Shown here: in pieces, positions 1 through 10,552 of the stretch
Layout: each line of letters begins with the position of its first letter
Numbering within the stretch: the first letter of the stretch is position 1
Assembly: GCA_910574455.1 (NCBI GenBank)
Contig: CAJSYZ010000010.1
Span: forward strand, 2,136,770 to 2,200,769
Origin: Trichaptum fuscoviolaceum
Lineage: Eukaryota; Basidiomycota; Agaricomycetes; Hymenochaetales; Trichaptaceae
DNA length: 64,000 nucleotides
Direction of reading: 5' to 3'
The notes under the pieces: model-generated
What the model was told of the DNA's origin: nothing
The model's database searches: none
Seen by the model: only the letters and a program-made list of their open reading frames with translations
Translations under genes and position numbers: made by a program

Positions 1-3000
1 GTAACGCAGTCGACTTTTCCGGCGTCGTCTTCACTTTCGGTACCGGTTTTAGCGTTCCCTTCGGCGTCTGCGTAGACGCCTTCCTCGCGCGCGAGGTGGC
101 TACTGACGTGGTACTCGCTTCTGAAGGCCGCCTCGGTCTTGTGCTAGCGGAAGAAGGCAAGGCAGGCGTGGGCGCGCCTGGAGACCGAGATGTTGCATTG
201 CGGCCTGCCGAAGTCGATGTCGTGGAAAGCGTAGAGGATGTCGAGATCCTCCGAGACCGGCCCGCCATTGATTCGCGAGCGGTCTTGAAGGCTGAAGATG
301 TTGTCGATGTTTCACTGCGATTAGACATTGACAATGTTGACGAGGGACGTGGAGACGGAGGGGGAGGGGGGCGGAGTGTTGACTGGCCTGTTGTGCCTGC
401 AGCAGCGTTCCTCCGGATCGTCGACGCGTGCGACCGCACGGACGATACGGACGCTGCGGAGGACTTTGGCCGTTGTACGGATGTGACGACGATTGTGTCG
501 TTGCCCTTCTGAGATGCTGGCACACGGGGAGCACGAGCGCCAACTCCTGGTCGCCTGGATGTAGCTGATGCGCCCGCCTGCGCTGCCAATACCGTCGAGG
601 GACCATTGTTGCCTACACTTTCAGCCAAACTTCCCGTATCGTCCGTATCCACATCCATCGTCGACGATTGCGAGCTTGAAGCACCACTGACGCTCCTGTT
701 TATGCTCGGAGACAGTTTCGAATCTGGCCTCGACACCCTCCTCTCCCTATCTGTGAACGTAGACGACGCAGTTGCCCTCGAACGCACGCTTGATGCCACA
801 GATGTGCGACTTGCGGTCGATACGACACTCCGGGCGACACTCCGAACAGAAGCGGCCGAGGAGGAGACAGGCTGTGTAGTTTGTTTGGCCATATTCTTGT
901 TGAGTACGCTGGCGCGTAGCGAGTGAATGCTCATGCTATCTCGCTCGGATGCATCTTCCACTCGACTTAAAGACGGTCGCAGTCCTGACCTTGTCGGTGG
1001 ACCACGCGCAGCAGCCTGTGGTGGGTTCAAGAGATCCTCCTCAGGAACATCAAGTTCTACAAAAAATTAAATTGCGCAATTAATCGGTTAGAACGCAAGG
1101 CTCACCGTGACTAATCTCCTTCAGTGCCCAGCCTTCCAGTTGGTCAAAGCCGCCTTCTTGCCTGACGTTGACCCACCGTCTTCTTAACCATCGAACGATA
1201 TCCATTCTCGCTTGATCGACCTGAATGCGAATATGACTTGTACTTGAAAGCATTGTTTCGTTTGGCTCTGTCGGATGTGGCCGTAGTAGAATTGCTGAGA
1301 CCAGTGTCTAGGAAAATGAACTGACAGTGAGAAAAAGAGGGAGTCCTCGAAGTGTAGAAACACTGTGAAAACATACCTGGTAGAGCATCGGTGCATTCGA
1401 TTCCGATACGCCTCTTCGAACCGCATCCATCGTCCATTCCACACGCTCTCCGTCCTCAAACCTTCCCAATCCATCATTTTCCATGATGTCGACCCATTCT
1501 TGGTCCTGGAAGCACTTCTCCGCCTCGTTGCAGAGCACATCATCGATCACCTTCCGCGCCCCCAACACCATCTCGCGCACGCCGTCTGCCCAGGTGTCCA
1601 TGATATTGTTCAACTTGCTCATGGCCGCGTGCGCCGCAAACAAGAGCGGAAGCACATTCTGCGGTGTCGAGCGTTTGGCGAGACCTTTCATCAAACCGTC
1701 CTTTGTCTTTTGAGGAAGATTGGCAAATTCCTGAGTACACCATCCTTCGCCAAACAACCCGACGAGAGCTCGACGCGCGCCGCGGTCGAGATAGACGTTC
1801 TTCACGTCCGGTCGCATCGCAAACTCGAGCGTGCGAGGGGCTCGACGTGCGCATTGTCGGCACTTGCAGCCACCTGTGCCCCATTTACCACCGGTGATGC
1901 GCTCGTATTCTGAGAACTCAAGGAAAGCGTGGAACAAGCCGTGCAACATCTCGACGATGAGTCGCGCCTGAATCTCATCGTGCAGTGACTGAAGCTGCAG
2001 ATAGTTCGCAGAGCACAAGATGGCAAAGGCGGTATCGAGGTCGTAAGTCCGGTTAGAGAAGTTGAGCGTGCCGGTGTAAAGAAAGCCCAGTGTAAAGTGA
2101 AGAGCTGGAGGAGTGAACGGCGGAGACGGAAGGCGGAGCGTCACTGCATCACCAGTCTGAGTCTTAGCTCCATATGTGACGAGCTGGTCGAAGAAATAGG
2201 GGGACCGGGTGATTAAGACGAAGCGATGGGAAGAGAACACGGCTGTTGTCTCTTCTTCGGACACTGAGCTCGGGGAAATAACACCCGTGAGCTCGATGCG
2301 CACGTCTGAATAGAGTCTCGACCGCCACATGTAGACTAGATCCCTCCTTAACTTTTCGACGCGTGCCTCCTCTGCCTCCACATCGCCTTCTGGACCTTTC
2401 TCATTCGCGTCGAAGAGAAATTCAAATGCTTGTCCGAGGCCTTTTCCGGTGTAAAGGTACTCGAGTTCGTTGGCGAAGAGTACCGGGTTGTGGTTTAGGG
2501 CAATTCGGGTGATGGTTCCTATGGTTGACGAGGGAGCGGGGGAATTGGCGCGAAATTGTGAAGGCGATACAGATCGGAGGGACGCGGGGTAAGGGTAGTC
2601 GACACCAAGGGAAAGGGAGAGTGCAGAAGTTGCAGGCATAGGCAGCGACGGTGTTGGGGATGATGAATATGGCCCCGGAGATGCAATCGGAGGGGGCCTG
2701 AATGAAAAGTAGCGTGCCTGGAAGGTTGGTGGTGCGCGTGCATACACCACCGCTGTTGCCAGACCAAGTGTATTAGCATTAGTTCAAATCCCACAGAGGA
2801 AAACCAAGAACAAATATGAGCGCGTTAGTCTCACTGAATGCTAGCGGACACTGCACAACAGAGAAGAGTATATGCACCAGAACGAAGACGAACCTTTATG
2901 TCCCCAGACTTCCTCCACCTCCGCATCCATGTTATCGTCGTCGCACAGTTCCCATACCACGTCGGGAAACCTGTCCTTTGCGTGATGGTACAGTGCTTGA

Positions 3001-3089
3001 AGATCTTCCTGCCAGGCCGAGGTAGAGCGCTTGGTGGCTTCGTGGAGAGAGGGGGGCCTTACGGGGGGCTGCGAGGATGTTGAGGCCAT
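1..3089 (-). CDS. Two-BTB/POZ-domain protein with Ser-rich tail (3' end beyond window)
   Basis: Exons on the minus strand: 3089-2894, 2752-1377, 1307-1106 and 1056 to beyond position 1. All joins keep frame and have GT/AG ends; 943 codons are visible. The start is the ATG at 3087-3089. Residues about 25-85 form a first BTB fold ending in VWGHKAVVYARAPPTFQARY, which only appears once intron 1 (2753-2893) is removed. Residues about 210-335 form a second, clearer BTB domain (SDVRIEL, FSSHRFVLITRSPYF, GFLYTGTLNF). A Cys cluster CKCRQC follows. After a conserved helical stretch (exon 3), the C-terminal exon is Ser/Thr/Arg-rich and probably disordered. BTB domains mediate dimerisation and often recruit cullin-3 or chromatin factors; which applies here cannot be told. 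It is divergently arranged with NOC4. The domain call is firm, the specific function unknown. Confidence 0.85.
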
Positions 3090-3559
3090 GCTATCGATTG
3101 CAGCTGATAATTATGGGGAGAATAGAGAAAAGCAGGAGCAGAGAACCGAGAGAGAGAGTAACGATTGACCCAGAGATTGTATTTGAGCAGCAGCGAAGGA
3201 ACACAGGGGGTATATGTGACTTGGAGGCAAGGCAGGAAGCGGCAGAGGAGGAAGGAGGAGGAGCGGGGAGGAAAGCGAACACGAGGCAAGCTGAACCTGG
3301 CAGAATACTTGTCCCCAGATCAACGTTGTTCTCGCAGGTTGTTCACAGATTGTGCATGCCGTCCCACACTCCTCAAATACAACAAAAAAATGCTGAGCTC
3401 GCCGTCCGTGTCGTCGTCGTCGTCGTATGGGCAATCTCTGCTTTCTGAGCTTTCCAACACACACTATAGCCGAACTAAATTACAGTGCTATGACTAATCG
3501 GTTCCCACAGTAGCTAAAGTCTATTTTTCTTACTCGGAATTTCTTTTTGTATCTTGACC
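3090..3559. promoter_or_regulatory. Divergent intergenic region between BTB gene and NOC4
   Basis: This 470-bp gap must hold the promoters and 5' leaders of two genes that point away from each other. It contains a purine-rich GGAGGA tract (about 3235-3275) and a TCG trinucleotide microsatellite at about 3411-3427. No TATA box stands out. Short ORFs here have no recognisable similarity and are taken as chance. Confidence 0.5.
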
Positions 3560-5794
3560 ATGGCCGGCTCCCTTCCGCCCCGCAAAAAACAGAAAACCCA
3601 TGGAACTAACAGCACACATACGCTCAAGGCTGTCGCCGACCTTGAAAAGCTCATCACCGAAGCTCTCTCCAGCAATGCCTCCCTCAACCCCATTGCCGAT
3701 CTCCTCAACACGGTGTCCACCGCCAGCGATGCAGAGGTCACGTTGAAAGCCATGTTCGCCTTGTACAGGGTCTTCACTCTCGTCATACAAAAGGGCATAC
3801 TGTCTTCTACTCCAGAAGAAGATGCCGATAGGAAAGCTGTACGCTTGTGGACGTCGTCCAAGTTAGATACCTTCACTTCTGTGCTCTGCGATCTTTTGTC
3901 CAGCAGCGAGAAAACTCTGCGGGTGGGTGTGTCTATTCGACATCATGCTACAGCTCGCTCATCTCATAAACCTCAATCTTAGACATCTGCATTGAAAATT
4001 CTTTTCTCCGTACTCCGTCAACGCTCAAATCATATCGCAAAGGTCGAAGACCCATCGTCCTCTGTATCCGTTCCTCTCCAATTCGACGTCAACTACTTCA
4101 GAAGGATCGTCGAAGCACTCATATGCCCAAAGACCACGGGAGACGAGGATGCGGATCTGTTAGACGTGGACGTGCGAGACCTCTTCTTGGATACCTGGTT
4201 AAATGTCTATGCGGACATCCGATGGTTCTTTCTCAGAGAGACCGGTGTTCTGCTCGACAAAGCCGACATACTCTCCGAACACCCTTTCATGCCAGAAAAC
4301 GCTCTCTTCATTCTCGAGAAAGTCAATTCCATGCCCACCGACACGTCCGAAAAACAACAGTTTTGGATTGAGGGCCTCGGCTCAAAGCCTAAGCCGCGCA
4401 AGAAATCCAATGGCGAGGTAAACTTGTCCTCTGATGAGGACGATGAGACCCTTGAAAAGAAAGAGGCAGACGATTGGCGAGCATTCTTTGACGACCCAAA
4501 ACCCTCTGACGCCGATGGGAAACCGAAGGGCAAATCTCGACGGATCCACACTATGACAATCCACGAGCAACTGCACTCCGTATCCGCACATCGTGCCGTA
4601 TTCACCAAGTGCTGGCTAACGCTCTTGCCCTTGCTCTCTCGTGGACGTGCGACCGTGGAGGAGGAAGGCGACGATGAGCAGGACAATCTGACTCTGGTGA
4701 CGCGGGCGCTGAACGTCTTACATCGCGGTGTCATGCCGTACTTGACTCGGGCTGTGTTAGTCATGGATTGGGTAGCGGGATGTGTGGACTATGGTACGTC
4801 TTGGTGTTCGTACTCTTTCTATCTGTATTCTCATATCGGAGAATATGAATGCGTAGGAGGAAATGTCGGGTTGTTGGCACTAAATGCCTTATTCATCCTC
4901 ATGCAAGAATACAATCTGTACGTCTGTCGTGGGCAAGTGCTGCTGCTCTGCACTCATAATGCTTTAAAGCGATTACCCGCAGTTTTACACTCGTCTATAC
5001 GCCTTCCTCGATCCGAATGTTTTACACCTCAAACATCGTCCCCGCTTTTTTCGCCTTACTGAACTCTTCCTTGCCTCCTCGTGCGTTTTCATCCTTCTGT
5101 GAAGCGATTGTTCTGTCTGTTCTAATTAAATGTGTTTTAGCCATTTGCCAGTCACGCTCCTCGCTTCCTTCATCAAGCGCCTGTCTCGCATTTCACTGAG
5201 CGCACCTCCCGCGGCGATCATTATGATTATTCCGTTCACTTACAACGTCCTTAAGCGCCATCCAGCACTGATGACAATGATACACCGTACAGATGTCATT
5301 GATAGTAATGACCAAGGTTCGTTTTAATTGCACTCACTTATCATACTCTACTCTTCTGAACAATCTCTGGCCACGTTTGTAGACCCTTTCGACCCCACGG
5401 AGTCAAATCCCACACTGACAAACGCCTTGAACTCATCTCTTTGGGAGATCATCTCCCACCGTCGACACTACCACAGTACCGTTTCCACAATGACACGGAT
5501 ATTCGAAGAGGCGTTCACGAAACCCAACTACGCGATGGAAGACTTTTTGGACCATACATATGCGACTGTGAGTCCCTTTGGACATCATCAAACTTAGAAT
5601 TAACTCTGTTGTTCTTGAAGCTTTTCGATACAGAAGCGAACCGAAAGATAAAGAAGGATCCTGTAGTACTGGAGGCTGAGCTCCTGAAACCGATGGCCGT
5701 GCGGACAAACAAAACCATTGCAGCTGACGACAGCGACGAGACTGACCTGATTGGTCAGGCAGACGTAGTCAGTGCGCTGTGGGTTTTTGCTTAG
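3560..5794 (+). CDS. NOC4: Nucleolar complex protein 4 (ribosome biogenesis, CBF domain)
   Basis: Seven exons: 3560-3922, 3983-4793, 4857-4917, 4970-5080, 5141-5316, 5383-5567, 5621-5794, giving 626 residues. The start is the first ATG, in a Kozak-like context (ACCATGG). The N-terminus holds the basic patch RKKQK. After an acidic, Lys-rich middle (residues about 240-300) comes the CBF/Mak21-type domain (about 330-540), with segments typical of Noc4: VMPYLTRAVLVMDW, NALFILMQEYNLDYPQFYTR, and SSHLPVTLLASFIKRLSR. In yeast, Noc4 works with Nop14 in the nucleolus during 40S subunit maturation and export; that role is inferred from the family. The length agrees with other fungal Noc4 proteins. Intron 3 (4918-4969) was placed by restoring the conserved LDYPQFYTR sequence. 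Confidence 0.92.
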
Positions 5795-7065
5795 TCTTTC
5801 TCTCTTTCTTTCGGATCTTACTCTCACTTGTTAATTATGCTATGGGCAACTTCGCATGAGGGGTGAACAATTTCTATTCTCGCGTGCGCTGCCTGGCTTC
5901 CAGCATAATCTTATCAAATTTACTTTGCAACATACTTTGCGCTCGAAAACATGCTTGACCACAGCGGCCATGTGCCAGCAAAGGTCGGAAACCGCTCAAC
6001 GACTTAAAAATCCGCAATTGTCGGGCCACATGACGTCATATGGTCAAAATGCAATTCTATCCAGAGAAAGATAATTTTTGAATCAAGTAGTCATTGTGAG
6101 ATGCAACTAGACACTTTTGGAGATGTTGCTTGCCTTTCATTAAGTCATTGATTGCGTCTTCATCCAGGAATACAGAATTGCACTTATTCATTGCGGTGAG
6201 CACAAATTCTTCTGCCCTTTGTAAACAAGGAGAGCTCGAAGCGCCCGTTTAGCGCCGAATATCTTGAGATTCGGACCTCCGCGCCGGATATCTCAACCCC
6301 TTTTCCGATTCGACCTTTATCAGTGATGTCCGAGTCGATGAGCTTCCTATGGGAGAGTCGGAAACAAAGAGCTTACAGATTACAGGTGACTGCCAGGGAA
6401 CGTGTTTTTCATACTCGAGCTTCGCGCTGGGATGGAGAGCCTCGCATGGCTTCGTGGCTTCTCCATGGGAGCCAAGTGGCCCTACTTGCTCAAAAATGCT
6501 CAGCTTCATTCACTTCTGGCATCGATATGATTGAAACGAACCAGGCAAACCTTGTCTACGCGTCTATTCTTGATGCCGTATATGAAGCCGTATGGACGCC
6601 GAATGTCAACTATTATGTTCGCTGAGACGATCCACCTTGCTTGTTGGGACATATGAAGCCGAGATGAATGTCAAACCTGTCGGCTAGTCGGGGCCGCTTC
6701 AGTGGTATTAGCGTTGCGTCCTCGTGCCCAGCAAATGTATGAGATACATATGCTCCCGGAGCCTCGGAAGGAAATGGATGGAAGGGCTTATAACCCACGG
6801 GCTAGGTGGGTCTCGCCCTCCTCTCTCTTGCTCTCTCTCGCCCGACCTCACCTTCAATCGACGTCCGCTCGCGCCATCGAACGACACTCGAAACTAGTTC
6901 AAGTTGCCTACGCCGACTGCCCATAAGAGCTATCGCCTCGTTCACTCGATTTGCACTGGACTTCTGACTTCCGGCTACTGATTGATCGTACTCCTCGTAT
7001 AAGTACCTAATCCCCACACCACATACTCCTATCGACCGCAGGAACGATTCCCCTGGTCCTTCGCC
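5795..7065. other. Intergenic region, no gene recognised
   Basis: About 1.27 kb between NOC4 and the next plus-strand gene. Several ORFs of 60-100 codons lie on both strands, but none has recognisable domains and none can be joined by convincing splice sites. The last 250 bases are pyrimidine-rich (CTCTCTCTTGC-like tracts at about 6815-6840), as is common just upstream of fungal transcription starts, and TATAAG occurs at about 6999. Confidence 0.5.
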
Positions 7066-7710
7066 ATGTCTGTTTACTACCAAACGCCGCCTGTCTCGCC
7101 GTCTATGGCATACGTGCCCTCACGGCGAGGGTCGTACTTTGCGAATTCGATGTATGGCGGCCAACGCTATAGCAGCTATGGCCCTCCGGTTGGCGGCGGG
7201 TATGGAGGCTACTACTCACGTACGTACACCATACTCTCCTTCTCTTACCTCCTTTGCGCCTGACTGCTCTGCGCCCTCCCTATATCACCTCTTTCACATC
7301 GCACACTGCATGCCCGGCCCTATGAGCCCGGTCCCCAAAACTTATCTCGCTCTCGCTCTCGTCTGTGCCTCATCTGCAGCCGGCGGCGGGCAGGTCATGC
7401 CATATCAGCAATACACGCAGCCCGCGTACGCCGCGCCCATGGTGTATACGCTGCCTTCGTCACGACATCGCATCGTCCAGCTTGTACGTGGCCGGAGACG
7501 CAGTAGCGGGTGCTGCGGCGACGAGGACGGTTGTTGTGGATGTTTCGGCGACAGGTGTGTTTTGTGTGCTATTGCGGCCATATCCGTCTCGTCTCGTTTA
7601 ATCACCTTCCTTATCTCATCATTCTATTTTGGCACAGCTACAACTCATCGTACTATTACACCGGAAGAAGACGCCGCAGAGACGGGGGCTGTTGTGGATG
7701 CTTCTATTGA
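7066..7710 (+). CDS. Small Gly/Tyr-rich protein with paired Cys clusters
   Basis: Three exons, 7066-7219, 7380-7554 and 7638-7710, encode 133 residues. The start is the ATG at 7066 (GCCATGTC). The N-terminal half is rich in Tyr, Gly, Pro, Ser and Gln (for example YGGQRYSSYGPPVGGGYGGY, then PYQQYTQPAYAAP). The C-terminal part carries two similar cysteine clusters, GCCGDEDGCCGCF and DGGCCGCFY, separated by an Arg-rich patch (GRRRRRD). The second cluster appears only when the last intron (7555-7637) is removed. There is no signal peptide or clear membrane segment. The Y/Q/P-rich start plus terminal cysteines resembles small membrane-associated, possibly palmitoylated fungal proteins, but I do not recognise the family and infer no function. 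Confidence 0.75.
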
Positions 7711-9363
7711 CGTTCCTTCCAGTTGAGCCACCATCCAGCGCCTCAGCGCTTTGGTGCTTCTGTTTCTTTCTTCCTGGGCTACATTCGTCTGTATCTAGTA
7801 AGTGACCTACTCTACGCCATCCGACCCACAGCCGACTGATCGGACATCCGTCTAGTAATGAATTGGACTGTAGAAACAAACTTTCCATTCGTATTCGCCC
7901 CCATTCCAACTTCTTGGTCTTCTAAACTCTATGTACATCACTATTAATGTACGACACATGATGCCGGCCCAACTTCCCGGAGCAATGATATTGCCATTAC
8001 CATCGATGAGCTTGGAAAAGAGACTGCTGATTGCTCGGACCCAGCCAGGTGACGCTTGCCACGTACCCTTGCTCTTTTCGAGGAGAAGGCGACATTTGCT
8101 GGAGAAGGCCACTGCAGCCCCGACGGGCAGAACTCTTCTGAACGTCGATTGACAGAATCCCCAGTCCAGGTCTCCGCACGCCTTCGCATGAACTGGCCCT
8201 GGCCCTGGCGCCGGCGCCGACGACATATGTAGTTCAGTATGTCACGGAAGCATTGTCCGCAACCCTCTGGCGATTCGGCTGGCAACCAGAGGGAAGATCT
8301 CAGAACGGATATACGACCGTGACGTTCAAAGTGATCTGAGATCACGAGCAAGGTACTACTAGTGACCAGCATGGTTTGGATGGATATCACCCATATTTTG
8401 CTTCAGGCGTGGCGTCAATCACCTCGTGTTCTGAGCGTCCTCGAACGAGCTTGTGTACAAATTGTCACTTGCCTTCAATGAGCTGGATCTCAAAGGGGCA
8501 CTACTAAGATGGTGGCGGTTAGGTGGGCGGCGATGTGATGTGTTCGGGAGCTCCTACATACGGTATCAGCCTTAGAATCGGTAGGACCAAGACATATTGA
8601 AATGAATACGTCAGTAAAGAGTTGTTTGCTATGTTCCGTCGTACAGAAAGGTTAAGATTGATGTCCAGGCCTCAAACTAGCGAGATAGATAGTTGGAATG
8701 ATAATATATAATGTGCATGAAAAAAGGAGATTGATATCAGTTTACAACGCAAAAAATCCCAAGGTACAAGGTAAGTAAATCTACGAGTAAATGGAACCAC
8801 CAGTCTGCCTTCTTCGTGACCCCATCCCGTGGATGTTATGAGCGCGCGCGTATCAGGAATTCGGCGACATCGAAGAAGGGTAGAGATCCGTCATTGTGGT
8901 TAACGACCAATCGTCGGTAGCCACCATATTTACTAAGACTGCCGTGATGGAGATCATCTATGTACCCTGTTCATGATGGACATCTGGATCTGATTGATCG
9001 CTGCTCGACTATGGTCTACTCCGAGCCGTGCGCGGCTGACGTTGAGGAGGAGATCAGGGACGCGCAGTCGGTCGAAGAGGGACGGATAGTAAGACGGTTT
9101 AGACATACTGGTTTGGTCGAATTAGATGTTCACCCGTGAGGTATGAAGGGGTGAATCGGTATATGCAGTAAGGTAGCCGTAGAGCTATTTGTATCGGTTC
9201 ATGTACGACTCGCATGCACGAGTAATTGTGATATTGTAGAGTATGGCTGCCCGTTCGTGCTTCGAGCGTTGAATGGGGTGATCGTCCGTTGCATTTTGAG
9301 CTCATCCAAGCGTAGTGAGGCATTAGGAGGGGCAAGGGAGTTGTCAAGAAGCGCCGATGTTAA
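7711..9363. other. Intergenic region, no gene recognised
   Basis: About 1.65 kb between the 3' ends of two converging small Cys-rich genes. Minus-strand ORFs around 7850-8390 (up to about 148 codons) overlap each other in different frames, lack recognisable motifs and are judged accidental. Nothing else is supported here. Confidence 0.45.
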
Positions 9364-10130
9364 TCAACACATGCAGCAGCAGAACCAGATCGCGCAGCAA
9401 GCAGATATACTGGTTGGACAAATAGACGCTCGTCAGTAAATCTGAATCAAAGGAGGGGTTCGGTATGAAAAGACCTGCTTACCACGCACAACAGTCACCG
9501 CCCTGTGGCCCAGCAAATATTTTCATTGCACCCCCGCCGCGTTTGAGGGACGGTGCAAGGGAGGACGTGTCCATGGGATCATGAAATTGGCCAGGCTGAT
9601 GAGCGTAGACTTGCGGGTTCGCGCTCATAGGCGGCTGAGCTCCGTAGCTGCCGCTCGTCGAACGGTGACCATAGACATGGGATGCGGAGTTGGAAGACGG
9701 AGTGTGCTGGTGCTGGGATGAGGGGGAACGTCCGTGGGTCTGGGAGTACGGCGGAGGCGGCGCGTCGGGAGGGGCACGGTTGGTATTTGGGGGATACGTC
9801 TGGTCCTGGTATTGTTCTGAGGTAGCACGATGTCAGTACAAAGAGCGCAGATGACAAGACGCGTCGTCTTGCGCGCCTGCAAAGCGTGACACACTGCGGT
9901 CGGGAAGACTCGGAGGCACGATGAAGATGCAGGCACTCACGCGGAGGAGGCCCGTCGAGGCTGTACGGGTTCGGAAGGGCGTTTTGCGGGGGCGGGGAGG
10001 AGCTCGTCCTTGGGGTAGTTCCGGTGCGACCAATCTGGTCCGGAGGTGCTGGCGCTGGTTGCGGTTGCGGGGCATGTCGGTCGTCTGCGCCGTAGTGGAC
10101 AGCAGTGGGCATTTGCGGTGGGGAGGACAT
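9364..10130 (-). CDS. CYSTM-like Cys-rich tail-anchored small protein
   Basis: Three minus-strand exons, 10130-9941, 9816-9483 and 9409-9364, encode 189 residues. Residues 1-165 are Pro/Gln/Ser/Tyr-rich and probably disordered (PPPQNALPNPYSLDGPP; YQDQTYPPNT). The tail reads GGDCCACISACCAIWFCCCM, a short hydrophobic stretch packed with cysteines, as in the fungal and plant CYSTM module, which inserts in membranes. Reading through without the last intron would give GGDCCAW and a stop at 9479. I prefer splicing because the intron 9410-9482 has a GTAAGC donor, a TACTGAC branch point and a CAG acceptor, and because it yields the Cys-rich membrane segment. Family members are linked to stress tolerance; that role is inference. 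The gene is divergent from the pyruvate dehydrogenase kinase gene. Confidence 0.72.
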
Positions 10131-10552
10131 GGTGTCGAAGCAAAGCAAAGCAAAGAGAGGTTGGCGAAGGAAAGAGATTAAGTAGGCAGGCGAACAAGAT
10201 GTTCCCAGCACGTCGATGATGGCCAACAAGGAGGCATCACGGAGGACACGGCCTAGACGACGACGAGGACTTCTTCGTCGCCGTCGCTGGCTGCATTGGG
10301 CAGGGCAGTGCTCGACGGACTCGATGTCGGCAGGCGCTCGGCAGGAAGAGGCAGACAGAGCATGTGATTTAGGACGTCGGAATGGGTCGGTATAATTGCT
10401 GGTGCTATAAACACTCTGTTTACTTTCTACTTTGCTTTGCTTTTGCTTTCGCCTTTTGCTTCTGCTTTTTCATGCGCGCCCCGCCCTCTGCATAGCATTA
10501 AAGTAACGAGTGTCGCTCTTCAGCGTGCTCGCCATCGTCCTCCCTCACCACC
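10131..10552. promoter_or_regulatory. Divergent promoter region between CYSTM-like gene and PDK
   Basis: A 422-bp gap between divergent genes. A TATAAA sequence lies at 10406-10411, 142 bp before the kinase ATG. It is followed by a CT-rich run with repeated CTTTGC/CTTTTGC units (about 10428-10470), the typical core-promoter pyrimidine tract of fungal genes. Near 10137-10155 AAGCAAAGC repeats give the matching CT tract for the minus-strand gene. Confidence 0.5.

Noticed and set aside
96..926. Plus-strand ORFs with Val/Asp/Glu-rich translations
   Set aside because: They are the antisense of the Ser-rich last exon of the BTB gene, whose minus-strand frame is continuous with upstream exons.
7852..8390. 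Overlapping minus ORFs of up to 148 codons
   Set aside because: Mutually overlapping frames, no recognisable domain, and no splice structure linking them.
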